A stretch of 64,000 nt of DNA from Cyclospora cayetanensis. Its lineage: Eukaryota; Apicomplexa; Conoidasida; Eucoccidiorida; Eimeriidae. This document shows positions 34,470 through 45,680 of this stretch, piece after piece. The translations under genes were made by a program, and so were the position numbers. The notes under the pieces were generated by a model. That model did no database searches. It worked only from the letters and a program-made list of their open reading frames with translations, and was not told where the DNA came from. The stretch covers positions 124,001-188,000 of the forward strand of contig NW_020312752.1 in assembly GCF_002999335.1 (NCBI RefSeq), given 5' to 3'. Numbering within the stretch: position 1 is the first letter of the stretch; each line of letters begins with the position of its first letter.

Positions 34470-37400
34470 ACAAAGACCTTTTGTTGTATTGTTGCACCTG
34501 GACCGCGCAGTTCGCAGCTGTTCCCCGTTCATCCACTAGCTGTGGCTACAGTGGGATGTCAGGTTTTCCCACAATTGATGCCTGCGTTTTATCAAGTTTT
34601 CGAAGACTTAGAGCGCCTAATCCTTTTAAAACAGTATGCGGGAAGATGCGGGAAAGGCCTTTTTGCGATACAAGGTATTGGTGGAACAACACATGTTGAG
34701 GCGGTAGAGGCCAGCCTGCAAGCTGATGTGAATACAGCAGCTCCACAGTTCACTACAGAACGTGATTCCTTAAGCAATAAAACCTTTACGGATATCTCAG
34801 TGAGGTGATGTGGATCACAATAATATGACGACATTAAAGATGGACACGCACTAGAATACCTCGAGAGGCGGCTGGACATGCAGCTCGCTTGCACCCCGAA
34901 TGTAAAGTGGACCGAATATTCCCTGTGAAATGTTTATTGAAAAGGGAAGAACCTCAGTGGTGGCTCTATTTGAGGAAAACATCCATTGACTGCGAGAATT
35001 ACTACAGTTCACGCCTGTATGTTGGTCTAGCACTTCTGTATATACCGAGGTATGCTCAATACTATGAATTCGGAGAATTGAGAAAGCTCAAGCACGGGAA
35101 TCTATCAACGGATCGGTATAGAGCAAAACATGAAGCTTATGCTCCCAAAAGCCACAAAGTAGACAAATAAATGCTTCATCAGTGGTTATTTTGACGTCTA
35201 CCCAAAGTGGCACCTCACGTAGTCTCAGCACGGGCAGTGACTTTGCTGTTAAATCACCCGCCGAAGGGGCTTCTATAAATGACGAACTAATTGAGGTTTC
35301 ACGAGCTAACCGCCGCAACTCCTGCGTCGTTGGCAAAAAAAAGAACCAAGTCGCGATTTAGAATTTAGGAATGGTGGGGCAATGCCAACTAGCCCTGGCC
35401 TATTTTCTGATGTTATGAGAAACCCGCTCCTAAATAGCCTCACACAGCCCCAATAACGAACTTGTTGGTATTATGAAACTTCCATCATATACTCCAGAAT
35501 TGCAAGAGCATGCATAAGCCAAAGATCCTGAACAGCGGGACGGAAACCAGCGGAACCATGCTGCTTAACGAGCAAAGAAAGCGCACTAGGGAAACGGAAA
35601 GCCCTCATCCAGGCTGCGGCGCAGTAAGGGGAGCTACAGAGAATTTAGCCACAGTTGAAGACTCAGTACTGGCTAATTCTGCACTGTTACAAGCCTATAT
35701 CAATGGTCGTTAATTGCTATTGTTCCCTTACGCTGGATGTGAAGTGGATTTGTTTTCCAAAGAGACGTGCCAGAAGTGCATGTTCACTCGCTAACGCAGT
35801 CCCTGACACTCAGGTGTGCTAACAAGTGTCCAACTCAAGGATCAGCAAGGCTGCGGCAGGTAATCGATATTGGAAATCGGAATCGGGTTTTATCAGCATG
35901 CTCACTAATTCTATGTTGAATCCGTGCCCCGTGACGTACTACAAGGTATGCCATGGGGGAGCCCATGGAGGGTGGGCATGTTGCCGCCGCTGCGCTCTGT
36001 GAATGCTAGTGCATTAGGGATTGCTTGGCAGAAGAGATTCCTGGTGTCGTTAACAAAGTTGATTTTATAGATGGGCACTGGGGTAGTGTCGGTACCTGAG
36101 CAACAGGAGTAAGAATATCCATGCTTCCGGCACAGCAGCGCAGCAAGAAAGGAAGGTTCTACGCGTGCTGCTTAGTAGCTCTGCAAGTAGTTTTGATTGG
36201 GGAGTTCGACTGAGATTTTAGCCAAGGAACATGAATGGGCAAATGTCGAGGAATTCGCGGATGAACTAAATATTGACGAGCTGCCAGCAGGCGCGCCACC
36301 TGCTGGCCGTCAACCGCACCATATTAAACTAAACTTCGAGTCAGCCCCAAGTTATATTTAGCTGAACTGCAAACACCAACGGCATGACGAGGAGAATGAC
36401 CTGCAGGCAGATGATTGTTGGGAAGGGCAAAGTATAGGAATCGACCAGCGCTTCTCGGCACACCCCGAAGAGGGTGCCGGAAAGGGACGGAAGGAGGGAT
36501 GCGTGTATCGACGGTAAGCCCCTGAACAATATTACCGCGAATCAGAAGACCTCAATGCTTCCTGTTGGCGCAGCTCTTTTCAAACCACACGGAACAACAG
36601 TCTGCTCAACTTTGACTGGACGCACGCTTTCTTACGAATCCACCCTTGTGGTAGGCACAAAATGGCGTTCCGTACAAGCATTCTCAAGCTTGAGAATATC
36701 TATATGACGCTCGGCGTTGTCAATGCCCCATCTGAACTTCAATGTCTAGTTTACCAAGGTGTCACCATAACCTATGTGTAACTGCAAGGACGTCGTTAAG
36801 TTCGCTGAGCTTGCATCTTATTACCGACATGATATCCCTTGATCTGCTCTGGCCACTGCTCCTTTAAGCAATCTAGTCAAGAAACCTCAGTCTACTAGCT
36901 GCCCAGGAGATGCTGATGACGCAGCAAGGACGTTTATTAAGCCACCTTACAAGTTTTCCTGTATTTGGACTGCCCGATAATGAGTGTCATTTCTTTCGTG
37001 CAAGCAATGCAAGGGGCGTAGCAGTGGGTGCAAATTTATCGCAGCAGGCCCCGAGCTCGTGAAAATACCAAGCTATTGCTTGTTATTCACATCATTTGAC
37101 CGAAACCGAGCAGCGATAATCAGTGCGGAAGGGGAACTCTCTGAGGTTTGGAGGGGTGAAAAAAATTCCGGACCTGATTATATCGGTGTCGTTTAGTGTT
37201 CACACCGACCATCTGTCATTAATACACCTTGCAAAGATTTTTCAGACCCGGGAAAGTTCTAGACCCCTCCGGTGGCTTGGCTACACCCTGCAATATTACG
37301 CTACAGCGTAGCATATTCAAGGCATCCCCAAACTGGTCATTGCTCTCGCGCCCTTCCAACGCTTGACTCTTGTGCAGTGCGACCACTCTTGTCCACGAAA

Positions 37401-38850
37401 AAAGTCACGAAATCTAGCGAAACTGCAGAAGTCTTATGCTTTGTACGTCTGTGCATGAGCTTCTATTACGAATACTCAAAAAGGCGAAATGGTGAAATAC
37501 TACCACGTGGAGGATTGCCTATGCTGCCAAAAGCAAAGCAGGACTTCGTCCTTTTCACATTCAGACTTAAGTGCGCAGCGCCTTTTTGCGCAAGGCACAT
37601 GCTCATGCTCTCGGGCCGTGATGGGATTTACACTACAGCGAAGGCTTTTAAGGTTTTTCCGTTGGCTTACGAGGCGTCCCACGACAGACGATTATGTACT
37701 GTCATGCCCAGATTGTCAGCTTCTAAAAATGCTTACTTCTTCTAACCTTTTGCAAAGTCTTTTGAGTCCTGAGTGCTTTGAACGGATCTGACCATGGGCA
37801 TGAATGCTGAACCACCAGATATTAAACGTCAGGATAGGACGTCGTTGAAGACAGCCTTTGCAAATATGCCCATTCTACCCTTGTGCCAACTTTGTCACTG
37901 CTTAGAATGTCGTTCAATAGATGCTTGTCAATAAAAGCTCTAAGGTTCTTCCGGGGTATCGATACGCATAAGAATCTTAACCTCTTATGTGCGTTATAGA
38001 GTGCCTACAAGACCCACATACACGTTGACCATAATGCGCACCAGTCACACTCTTCTGTGGTACTCGCAGCTCTATGCCCAAGAATCGAAGTTCACAGCAT
38101 GAATTTTTTCTTGTATTACGTGGATTTATAGAGCAGCAGTGCACTCGTCTACCTGTTGCTCACCCGTGCCCCTGGTCCACACTGAGGAGCCCGCCTCCAG
38201 TCTGGGCCTGGAGCTAGAGGTCCTGGGTCAGCAGCTACCCTAAGAGGCAAAGGGATTCAAATAATACTAGACTAGTGCGTGCGAATGATTGAGTGAAGCT
38301 GAAGAGAGACCAGCACGGATCATGGTGAGCGGTGGTTGGCACTTGTTTCGCGTCTCGAATTTTGTCCCTTGTGGTTTAGGAGGAATTGAGATCAAACATC
38401 GGGTGACAAGGCAAGCTAGCGGCCGGTTAGCTTGGACCTTTCGCGGTTTTCTCACGTATCAACGCTCTTTCCTTCTCTATCGAAGTCCTCAGGAAGTAGG
38501 AGCCCACAAACTATCCATGGTGATTCCAAATGAAGATTAAAATGCTGCTCCGAGTTGTATGTGCGCTCTGCAATGCATACAAGTGGTCCTTGTGGAGGCA
38601 GAGGATACATAGAATGCCAGAAAAGTGCTAGCTTTCAGGACTAGTGAATGCCGAGGACTCACAAGGCGGGAGTCTCTAATAAAAAAGGAAGGGGAATGCC
38701 AACCTCTGCGGCTAGCGGGGAAGCAGTTGCGGGATTCCTTGCCTGCAAAAAGATTAGCCTCTCCCGTTGATTTACAACGCTGGTCGGTCTTAACAGTGTT
38801 CCTTGCGTTCCTTGAGAGACCGTCTTCCCCAGTGCATGACTTTTTCAAGT
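34470..38850 (+). mobile_element. Ty3/gypsy-like retroelement remnant C (gag-pol, about 4.4 kb)
   Basis: Plus-strand order: a gag start that aligns with 54.2 kb (SSTSCGYSGMSGF in one frame, VATVGCQVF in another); gag body LRKLKHGNLSTDRYRAK at 35.09 kb; the RT entry LPAGAPPAGRQPHHIKLN at about 36.27 kb; an RT block MAFRTSILKLENIYMTLG then VNAP at about 36.67 kb; and an integrase zinc finger YVLSCPDCQLLK near 37.70 kb. The tail (38.15-38.85 kb) aligns with 58.07-58.8 kb. Many stops and frameshifts occur. It is collinear with remnant D over its whole length, which defines the family. No LTR pair is delimited. Confidence 0.65.
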
Positions 38851-39310
38851 AGCTACCTGTATCTATGGCCACTGCTTGAAAGTTGCTTGTTATCACTGCC
38901 AAAGAGTTCTCTACACTCAGTTTGATGCGCAGTCATTCTTGGATATGGCTCCCTTACATTCTTCTTTTGCCTCATCTGGCGAATGGAACCAACTATGCTT
39001 TATGAACCGCCTGTATCTGCGTGCACATTGCTCTATGCTATGTAAAGCCACTGCTGAGCAGGCGGGATATTTATTCTTTTTATGTCTAATCTTCCTTGTA
39101 TTCTGCCTTCTCTTAACAGACTCATTTCGGCGTTCCGCCAAAAAAAGCCATTGGGCCGCCCTGGTCGTGTTGGCCTGGTCGTTCGCTTATTGTTGGCTAG
39201 TGCTTGTGCCATTGCTACTATTGATTTCTCGTCATGAAAACGCTAAACAGATCTGCTTTTCCCGTTTGCACTACTTTGCGTTTTGCCTGCCTGCGGAGTG
39301 GCGATAGGGG
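38851..39310 (+). repeat. R2 interspersed repeat, copy 4, with a 143-codon frame
   Basis: A plus frame from 38876 to 39307 reads KVACYHCQRVLYTQFDAQSF, like the 10.8 kb copy. It continues into hydrophobic segments (LFFLCLIFLVFCLLL and LVPLLLLI) that would span a membrane if translated. Unlike copies 2 and 3, it follows directly on retroelement remnant C in the same orientation. The repeat may therefore be a 3' part of that element or a frequent neighbour. Confidence 0.45.
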
Positions 39311-39999
39311 GTAAACTCATTCGCTGTCCTGCAGACGGCTGCTCTTGAGGTTCATGAGCGGAAGATAAGGGCGTGCCTTTGAAATAAAGGAAAAGATGTG
39401 AAATGCTAAGCTGTCCCTCGAAACTCTTCACTACATTCGTCCTGCTTGACAACGAATAAGTCAGGCGTTGACTGATGGGCTTGGTTTTTCAAATATCCTA
39501 TTTATTTTCAGAGTGATCTTGGCTCAATACTAGCAGATAAATGCTGGTGTACGTCTGCGCTAGATGCTGCATGCAACTAGCTGTGAGCGCTTGGAAGCTC
39601 AGTGGGCACAGGTACGCAGCCGAGCTGTCTTGTTCCGCCCACATCGATGGGTGTGAGAAGAGTGGGCAAGGGAATGAGGAAGTTGTGTTTTTCAAAACGC
39701 TTCGTACCTTTCTATTGGAGAATCATTTAGTCTAGAATTGTCTTCTTATGGAGACATTAAGTCGAGCTTTACAAACATAGCCCTTGATATATTGATCCCG
39801 ACGGTACAGCTGTGCAATTAACTCAGAAAACGAAGCGCATGGAGTATTTGGTCGTGCACTATGAAGGGACGTAAACGATATGAGCGTTAGCTTCCATTCC
39901 GATTGCGATAAGACACATATCGCTGCTAGTAGCGTTGTATGTGTGGACTCCTTTAGAAAAGACATGACTGCAGACTCCTGAATTCACTCCCCCCACCTC
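39311..39999. other. Intergenic, no gene seen
   Basis: Only short unrecognised ORFs on both strands. Confidence 0.4.
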
Positions 40000-40270
40000 T
40001 CAGACCTCCTTATCTGGAGAGACACTACTAGGATGTGGGTTGTTTTACCCTCCAAGCACTCCCAGCATTCACATCCATATGCAAATAGCATTCAGCGCAC
40101 ATGCACATATTGCGCCGTGCTGTATCAAGCCACTTTAGCTTCATAATAGATAATATATAAGAGCATACAAGCCATTTCGTCAACTTTTTCTTTGATTCTT
40201 AGTCAAATATTAGTCGTGCAGTAGAATGGAGTTGTGAAGCTAAGCCGTAGCAGGCTCGTCTTTCCAGCAC
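40000..40270 (+). repeat. LTR-like repeat, copy 7
   Basis: ACCCTCCAAGCACTCCCAG, CATTCACATCC, TTCAGCGCACATGCACA, GCTGTATCAAGCC and then TTCTTAGTCAAATATTAG and GCAGTAGAATGGAG parallel copy 1 block by block. Copy 1 has TTCTTATTAAAG and GTAGTAGGCAGAGG at the same places. This is the clearest full-length member. Confidence 0.45.
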
Positions 40271-40965
40271 TTTCTACGATTTGACCCAACTTGCATGCAG
40301 AGCTTGCAAAGGGTAGAAGGCTCTTTGGTATAGCATTTATCAATGCTAGTTGATTCTTTGTATGGTGGGGTACGAGAAAGCTGTCTGGCAGCTATTCAGT
40401 AAGGCCACTGCCAGCAACGCCATACTACATCGAGGCGCTCTAATTGCACTATACCCCTACCTGGTGGGCAGCTGCTAGCCTCTGCTGTATATTTTCATGT
40501 GGTCGAAATAACGTCGCAGGCGTAGTATTCTCTACGAAGAAACCGAACCACCAACCCCGAGAGATGATCGCGGCTGCTGGCCACATACTCCCCGATGATG
40601 GGCGCCTGGAGCTACCCTGCCAGTCGCACCAAGAGCTGAAGCCCATTTCCCCCTTTCAATTTTGAGCGTGCGAGAGTAATCATAGTTGAAGGAGTTATTG
40701 ACTACACGGTGGTGCATATTCATCTTGAATCGTGCGGTGTTCTCCCCAGCCTGCCGCATGCAGGAGGCATTCTCACTTATTCATAAGCTTTTCGTCTCTT
40801 GATGCCTGCCAAAATCGCTCTCATTCTCCCTTCAGTTTGAATCTACTGCCTTTATTCATAGCGCTTCCCTCCGTTTTACAGTCACCGCAGCTGTAGATGG
40901 CCACCAGACAGGTGGTGAGCGTGCCTTCAGTGAGCGGCGGCGTCTCTTTCTTTCACAAGTTTCCA
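40271..40965. other. Intergenic, no gene seen
   Basis: Short ORFs only. The GC content increases towards 40.9 kb, where the small minus-strand candidate and the orphan gene begin. Confidence 0.4.
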
Positions 40966-41121
40966 TCAGCAGGATTTCAGAAAGTTCTTGGTGAAGCCGT
41001 GAACTGCTGCAACGTCGGCAGAGAAGTGGCTTGCAGCGGCTGAAGCCGTGCGAGCGCTGCAACTCGGCAGCACCACCGCAAGCAATGCCACCCGCAGCAG
41101 CACCTTGAGCACCTGCATCAT
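40966..41121 (-). CDS. Possible small secreted peptide, 51 codons
   Basis: From a double ATG at 41121, the frame gives MMQVLKVLLRVALLAVVLPS then CSARTASA. This is a near-ideal signal peptide with an A-x-A type cleavage context, followed by about 25 residues ending NFLKSC. No intron is evident. It is divergent from the orphan gene 400 bases away. A longer overlapping minus frame (41521-40856, Arg-rich) competes with it. Existence as a gene is unproven. Confidence 0.2.
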   Translation of the reverse strand: MMQVLKVLLRVALLAVVLPSCSARTASAAASHFSADVAAVHGFTKNFLKSC

Positions 41122-41530
41122 CCGTAGATTGAGGTCCGCCTTTGAGGAGTACAGGCCGGTACTCCCTGTTCTCCTCTTGAAAGTATTCGGTAGCAAGTAC
41201 TCTCCAGCTAGGGCAGGAAGTACTTGTGCTCCTTTGTGTTCTTGACCCGTAAATCAGCTGTAAAAAGAGTCCCTCCCATGGGGTTTGCCCGGAGTTTAAT
41301 ATCCGAATGTAGGAAAACAGATTTCTGTGCGTTGTAAGAGACAGCGGTGAAAGCTGCATCTGCAGCGGAAGCAGAAACAGCATCAGCAACAGCTCAGCTT
41401 CTCCGTGTGCCCCACGTGGCTTTGCGCAATGCATTTGTGCCCCCTTTTTAGCAGACTTCGGCTGTTCTGGGTATGCGTCGTGTCGGTTGTTCTTTTGTTG
41501 GTTGAAGATGGATCGCTTCATGTAGCGATT

Positions 41531-42825
41531 ATGGAGGATGGTTTGAAGGTGGTGGCAGCGGCAGCACGCGCACCAAATACAGCAGTATCAACTTCAGCAT
41601 CGCCAAATGCAGCAGTACCAGATCCTTCACCGGGCCTACTTAAAAAACTGGGCAGGCGGATCAAGGGTAAGCCATGTTATATAGCAGCATGCTCGTGTAG
41701 ATTTGGGCCCTAAGGCGTGCGTACAAGTGAAATTGATGGGCGTGTACAGGGCATAGGATTGCATGTATCTATCTCTCCTCATATGTGGCTTGTGCTGCCT
41801 TCTGAGACGCGATGGCATCATTTTCTCTGGGATGCAGTTGCTCCTTGTGTGCAGGCATATTTAAACGCCGCACGAAGGGAGAAAACGGCACCGTTACTGC
41901 TCCTCATAACGCGGAGTCCACCGTGCCTCCTGCCCAGCCGACGTATCCGCAGCCACCCGCGTACGCCGATCAGTCTGCACACCCCCAAAATCAGGCTTCT
42001 TTGCTCGCTGATCTCCATGCGGGGCATGGTGAACTCCCAGCAGTTGCCGACGGGGGTCACACCAATCTGATGAGCAGGGGGAGTCCTGTAGACCCCAAGA
42101 AGATCGTGCGGCAGTCCCTCAACCTCCCTCATTTCAGTAGCAGCAAAGTTCAGGATGTGCTAGAGTACTGGCACGTTGAGGCGGCCATGTATCTGTTTGA
42201 CCCATTCAATACGCAGGAGCTGTTTAGCAGCTACTTGACTACCCTCGAGTGGGCTACGCAGCTGTTTCTCCCCGACCTGGAAGGACGCATGCGCGAGTAC
42301 ACGTCTGCCCTGCTATCCACGGTCATGGATGTTGACGTGTGCAGCAAGCGGCTTTTGTACCTGAGTGGTGTGCCGGTGGTCACCTCCCGAGGCTCCCCCA
42401 GCTCGGACATCGAAATGAGGAAGACCAAGGCCCTTCATACCCTTGGTGTCTTTTTCATCATAAAGGGAAAGCTGACTCAGGTTTCCACTCTGGTTCGTGA
42501 GAGCAGCAAGCTTTTTTGCACCGAGATCGGAAAGGATCGCAATTTCAGCACTCCAGTAGTGAAGATCTTGATGTCTTTTACGCGGCTTTCCCGCTACTCC
42601 CTCGATGCCCTGGAGTACCTCCAAGAATATTATAGCGAATTGCGAATGGCTATCATGGCTTCATTGGTCTATCCTCTCCTCGTTACGCGAACATACACGC
42701 GACTCCATAGGAGCCTTCAAACTGCCGGCCAGTACTTCTCCACGTGCGTCCACGCTAGGAAAATCGGTGCGAGCCTTCAACATGATATCGCTGAACTTCG
42801 AGGCATGAACGTGCCTCCATCGTGA
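41531..42825 (+). CDS. Orphan two-exon protein, 368 residues
   Basis: Exons 41531-41666 and 41855-42825 join in phase 1 at AAGG/GTAAGC and GTGCAG/GC, and the frame closes at TGA 42823-42825. Residues 1-45 are Ala/Ser/Pro-rich, ending LLKKLGRRIKG. A Pro/Gln/His-rich linker follows to about residue 120. The rest is a helical, well-folded-looking region (about 130-360) with EYWHVEAAMYLFDPFN, ALHTLGVFFIIKGKL and ALEYLQEYYSELRM. I recognise no family. There is no clear transmembrane segment and no catalytic motif. An in-frame ATG at 41429 would add a hydrophobic leader (LFWVCVVSVVLLL) and make it a secreted or anchored protein; I chose 41531 because the upstream part also looks like leader sequence. 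Coding status is well supported by length and splice logic. Confidence 0.75.
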
Positions 42826-45680
42826 CAGTCTGCGACCCTCTTTCACATTCTGTCCGTTCTACCCTCTGAATCGCGCATACTCTAAAGGGTCAGGGCGGCG
42901 CTGGGGGTTCGAAGGAGGATCCTACTTCCCACACGACGTTGCTGTGAGGCTATTTCTGAGGACGCTCCTATAAAGGGAGATCCTTGATGGAGGGCCTTTC
43001 GAAGGAGTCGCGGTGTAGGGGGTTGTTTTATGACGGGGCCATCTTTCATAGAGCCAGCCATATCGGTAGTTTGAGGTACAAGTGGTGCGAAGGCGGGGAT
43101 GTGATTCTGTAGAAAAGGAGGGTCAAATACTGCCTACCGCTATCTTCAGCTCCCTTCTTTTTTCGTCTCTCTGTTGGATGACCTTTTGCGCTCTGCCGTG
43201 CTTTCCTCTCAAGTAGATTTGTATGTTGGACGGGCAGCGGGGATTAGGAAAGTTGTGTCAGGCAGGGACAGAGAACGCTGAGGGAACAGCTGTTGGCAGT
43301 GGGAGCTTCCGGCGCTGCCCATGGGTGCAGCGGCTTGCTGCCCTACAAAGTTCTCTTCATTCATACTATTGCAGTTTGTTGTGGGAGGGGAAATGCGCAC
43401 TGTCCACTGAATGGACAGCTGCGGCCCGTGAGGTTGCCTCGCCGACAAGGAGGTGCATGCATGCTTGCAGCACAGATCGTGTGCCGTCTGCATCCTCGAA
43501 AGAACAGAGGGGGATTGGAGAAGGGCATTGAAGTGGCACGCAAGGAGGCAACGAAAAGGAAAACGGTGAACAGATAGGCAAATACAGCACGGACCGCTTT
43601 GCTCTATGCTATGTTGGGGTGTTGTAATCCCTACTGGGCTTTTTGTCCGGCTAGAAGCTATTGCGGGCATCTCTATTCAGGATCTGCAGAAGTGCGGACA
43701 TCATATTACAAAATTCGCTGGTGGGCCACGGTGCCCCTTTGCGTTTGACGAGCTTATGTTCCTATTCCCTTCATTTTCTTAATTGTAACATTGCCGATAC
43801 ACAAGAAATCGTCTGTGTAAGCATAATCCGGCTTTCCTTTACAATTATACTCAGAGGATAGGTTGGAAGCTGCACCTAGTCGTATAAAGGGCACGCGATT
43901 TACGTACAATTTATGCTTAGATGGAAAAGGTTACTGCAAGCATGGAGGTCAGCTTGCTGCTGTGCACCAGAAGTACAATTCTCCGAATCAAGCTTGGGCC
44001 TCTATTGGCTGGAAACGGCGCTTGCATCGCAGTCAGAAGGAAACTACATAAGTAGACTATGCCCTGCTTCACTTCGGCAGATCACCGTCAGCCATTTTTG
44101 AGGTCCAAGATAATTAGGTTGTCGGTTGGAACAGCCATGGGGAAAACGTTTGGTGCACACAGGCCCTCAATGACTACGTATAGAAGGCAGCTACATTCAA
44201 GCGGCGTGTGCTGCGGCACCAGCAGGCGGTAGCAGTCTCCCTTCTGTTGGTAGACTAGCAAAAATACTGACTATGAGTGGTTCCGTGTGCCATAATAGCA
44301 CCAATAAGAACACCTGGCCGGGAGCTTGTATAGTCAATAAGATCACATTTTAGATGAATAACAAATTTGACACAGCGTCGTTGCTATCTGGTGTTTGCAC
44401 TGTACGCCTTCGCGCCGAGTAGAATTGTGACTTACTTGTGTTCCTTGTTGCATGCCAAAAAAAGAAGCACCCGTGCAGTCTAAGCCGCTGAGTTTGCAGG
44501 GAGATAGAGGGATGCAAAGGAAGGCAGGGAGCAGGAGAAAAGGAGACAGACCATTGGAGAAAAGCACGCAAGCGAGCTGCACATAAGAAAGAAGCTGACG
44601 GAGCTGTAACGTGTGCTGCATTGAAGTGGGGTTTCCTCATGCACGTGCCGAAAGATTCGTGCTTTACGAAGGAACTTCTTTCATAATGACTTGCTGACCA
44701 CCTTCAATAATGTCGGAAACTATTGTTTGGGGGTCTTCAGGCGTCACCTTTTGGGTTTGCCTTAAGATACCAAGTGACTGCAACTAATGAGGTAATCCCG
44801 GTACAGTGCCACGCTTCTGTGATGCTGGTCCAAATGGTCTTATGAAGCGTCTCTGGCTGGCCAACTTTCTTGTACCATTGCAGTGCTCTTTGAAGATTGG
44901 AAAGATTACGTAAAACCCTGCATCCTAGCTCGACTAGATACCCCCCACTCCTTGTCTTCCCGCTCTGTATCTACATTCTGTCCACCAATAGTTTATACAA
45001 TTTGCATTCCTCTTCCCTCCTGGACTTTCTGTCCCCATTTCGTCGTTTCCTATCGAAACAGAAGGGCGGCAGAGCAGAGGCAAGTGAGACCCTTGTGCGA
45101 ACCACGAACTTTTTTCCCCCGTGACTGTTCAAGGTATGTTCCTTCGAAGGCATTGCCAGGCCTAACGTCGAACTGTCCAGGCAGCTAAATCCAACACACC
45201 AACTTATTATGCCCACAAGTTGTATAGTTGACTTTTACCCGTCAAAAAACGGCAAACCACAGGCGTGCCTCAAGGAATATTCTCTTGGGCCTCAGTGCAC
45301 CCAGCCAAAAGGAACCCTCAAAACGCGGAGACTGCGTTCACATATTTCCATGCTTAAGCACTTTGATTTCAGATAGCAATAAACCTGAAGGGACCCTACT
45401 AAGACAACTGCGACGCAGCCTATCAACGTCAGTTGCAAGATGTAGTGGCTACTGCCCGCTGGCCGATTCTTCCAGCGGCAACGAAGGAGCAAAAAAGAGC
45501 GGACGAGGAGTTGGAAGCTGCGGGTGATGCAATAAGCAGTCATAATAAATTCCTGGGCTGCACTGGCATTTTCTTATGGCTTCAAAGATTGATTTTGCCG
45601 CGTCACGTTTGGTGTATCAACACGCAGAAGACAAAGGACATACAAGCAACCAAAGCAACCACACCTAAGCACACAACCCG
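42826..45680. other. Intergenic between orphan gene and SF1
   Basis: The flanking genes converge. A minus ORF at 43670-43209 and a plus ORF at 45228-45527 have no recognisable features and are probably UTR or spacer. No shared repeat was found. Confidence 0.4.

Noticed and set aside
40856..41521. 221-codon minus-strand ORF, Arg-rich
   Set aside because: It overlaps the upstream region of the orphan plus-strand gene, has no family likeness, and its Arg/Ser bias fits a GC-rich shadow frame.
43209..43670. 153-codon minus-strand ORF
   Set aside because: It lies 3' of the orphan gene, with no splice logic and no recognisable motif; probably UTR shadow.
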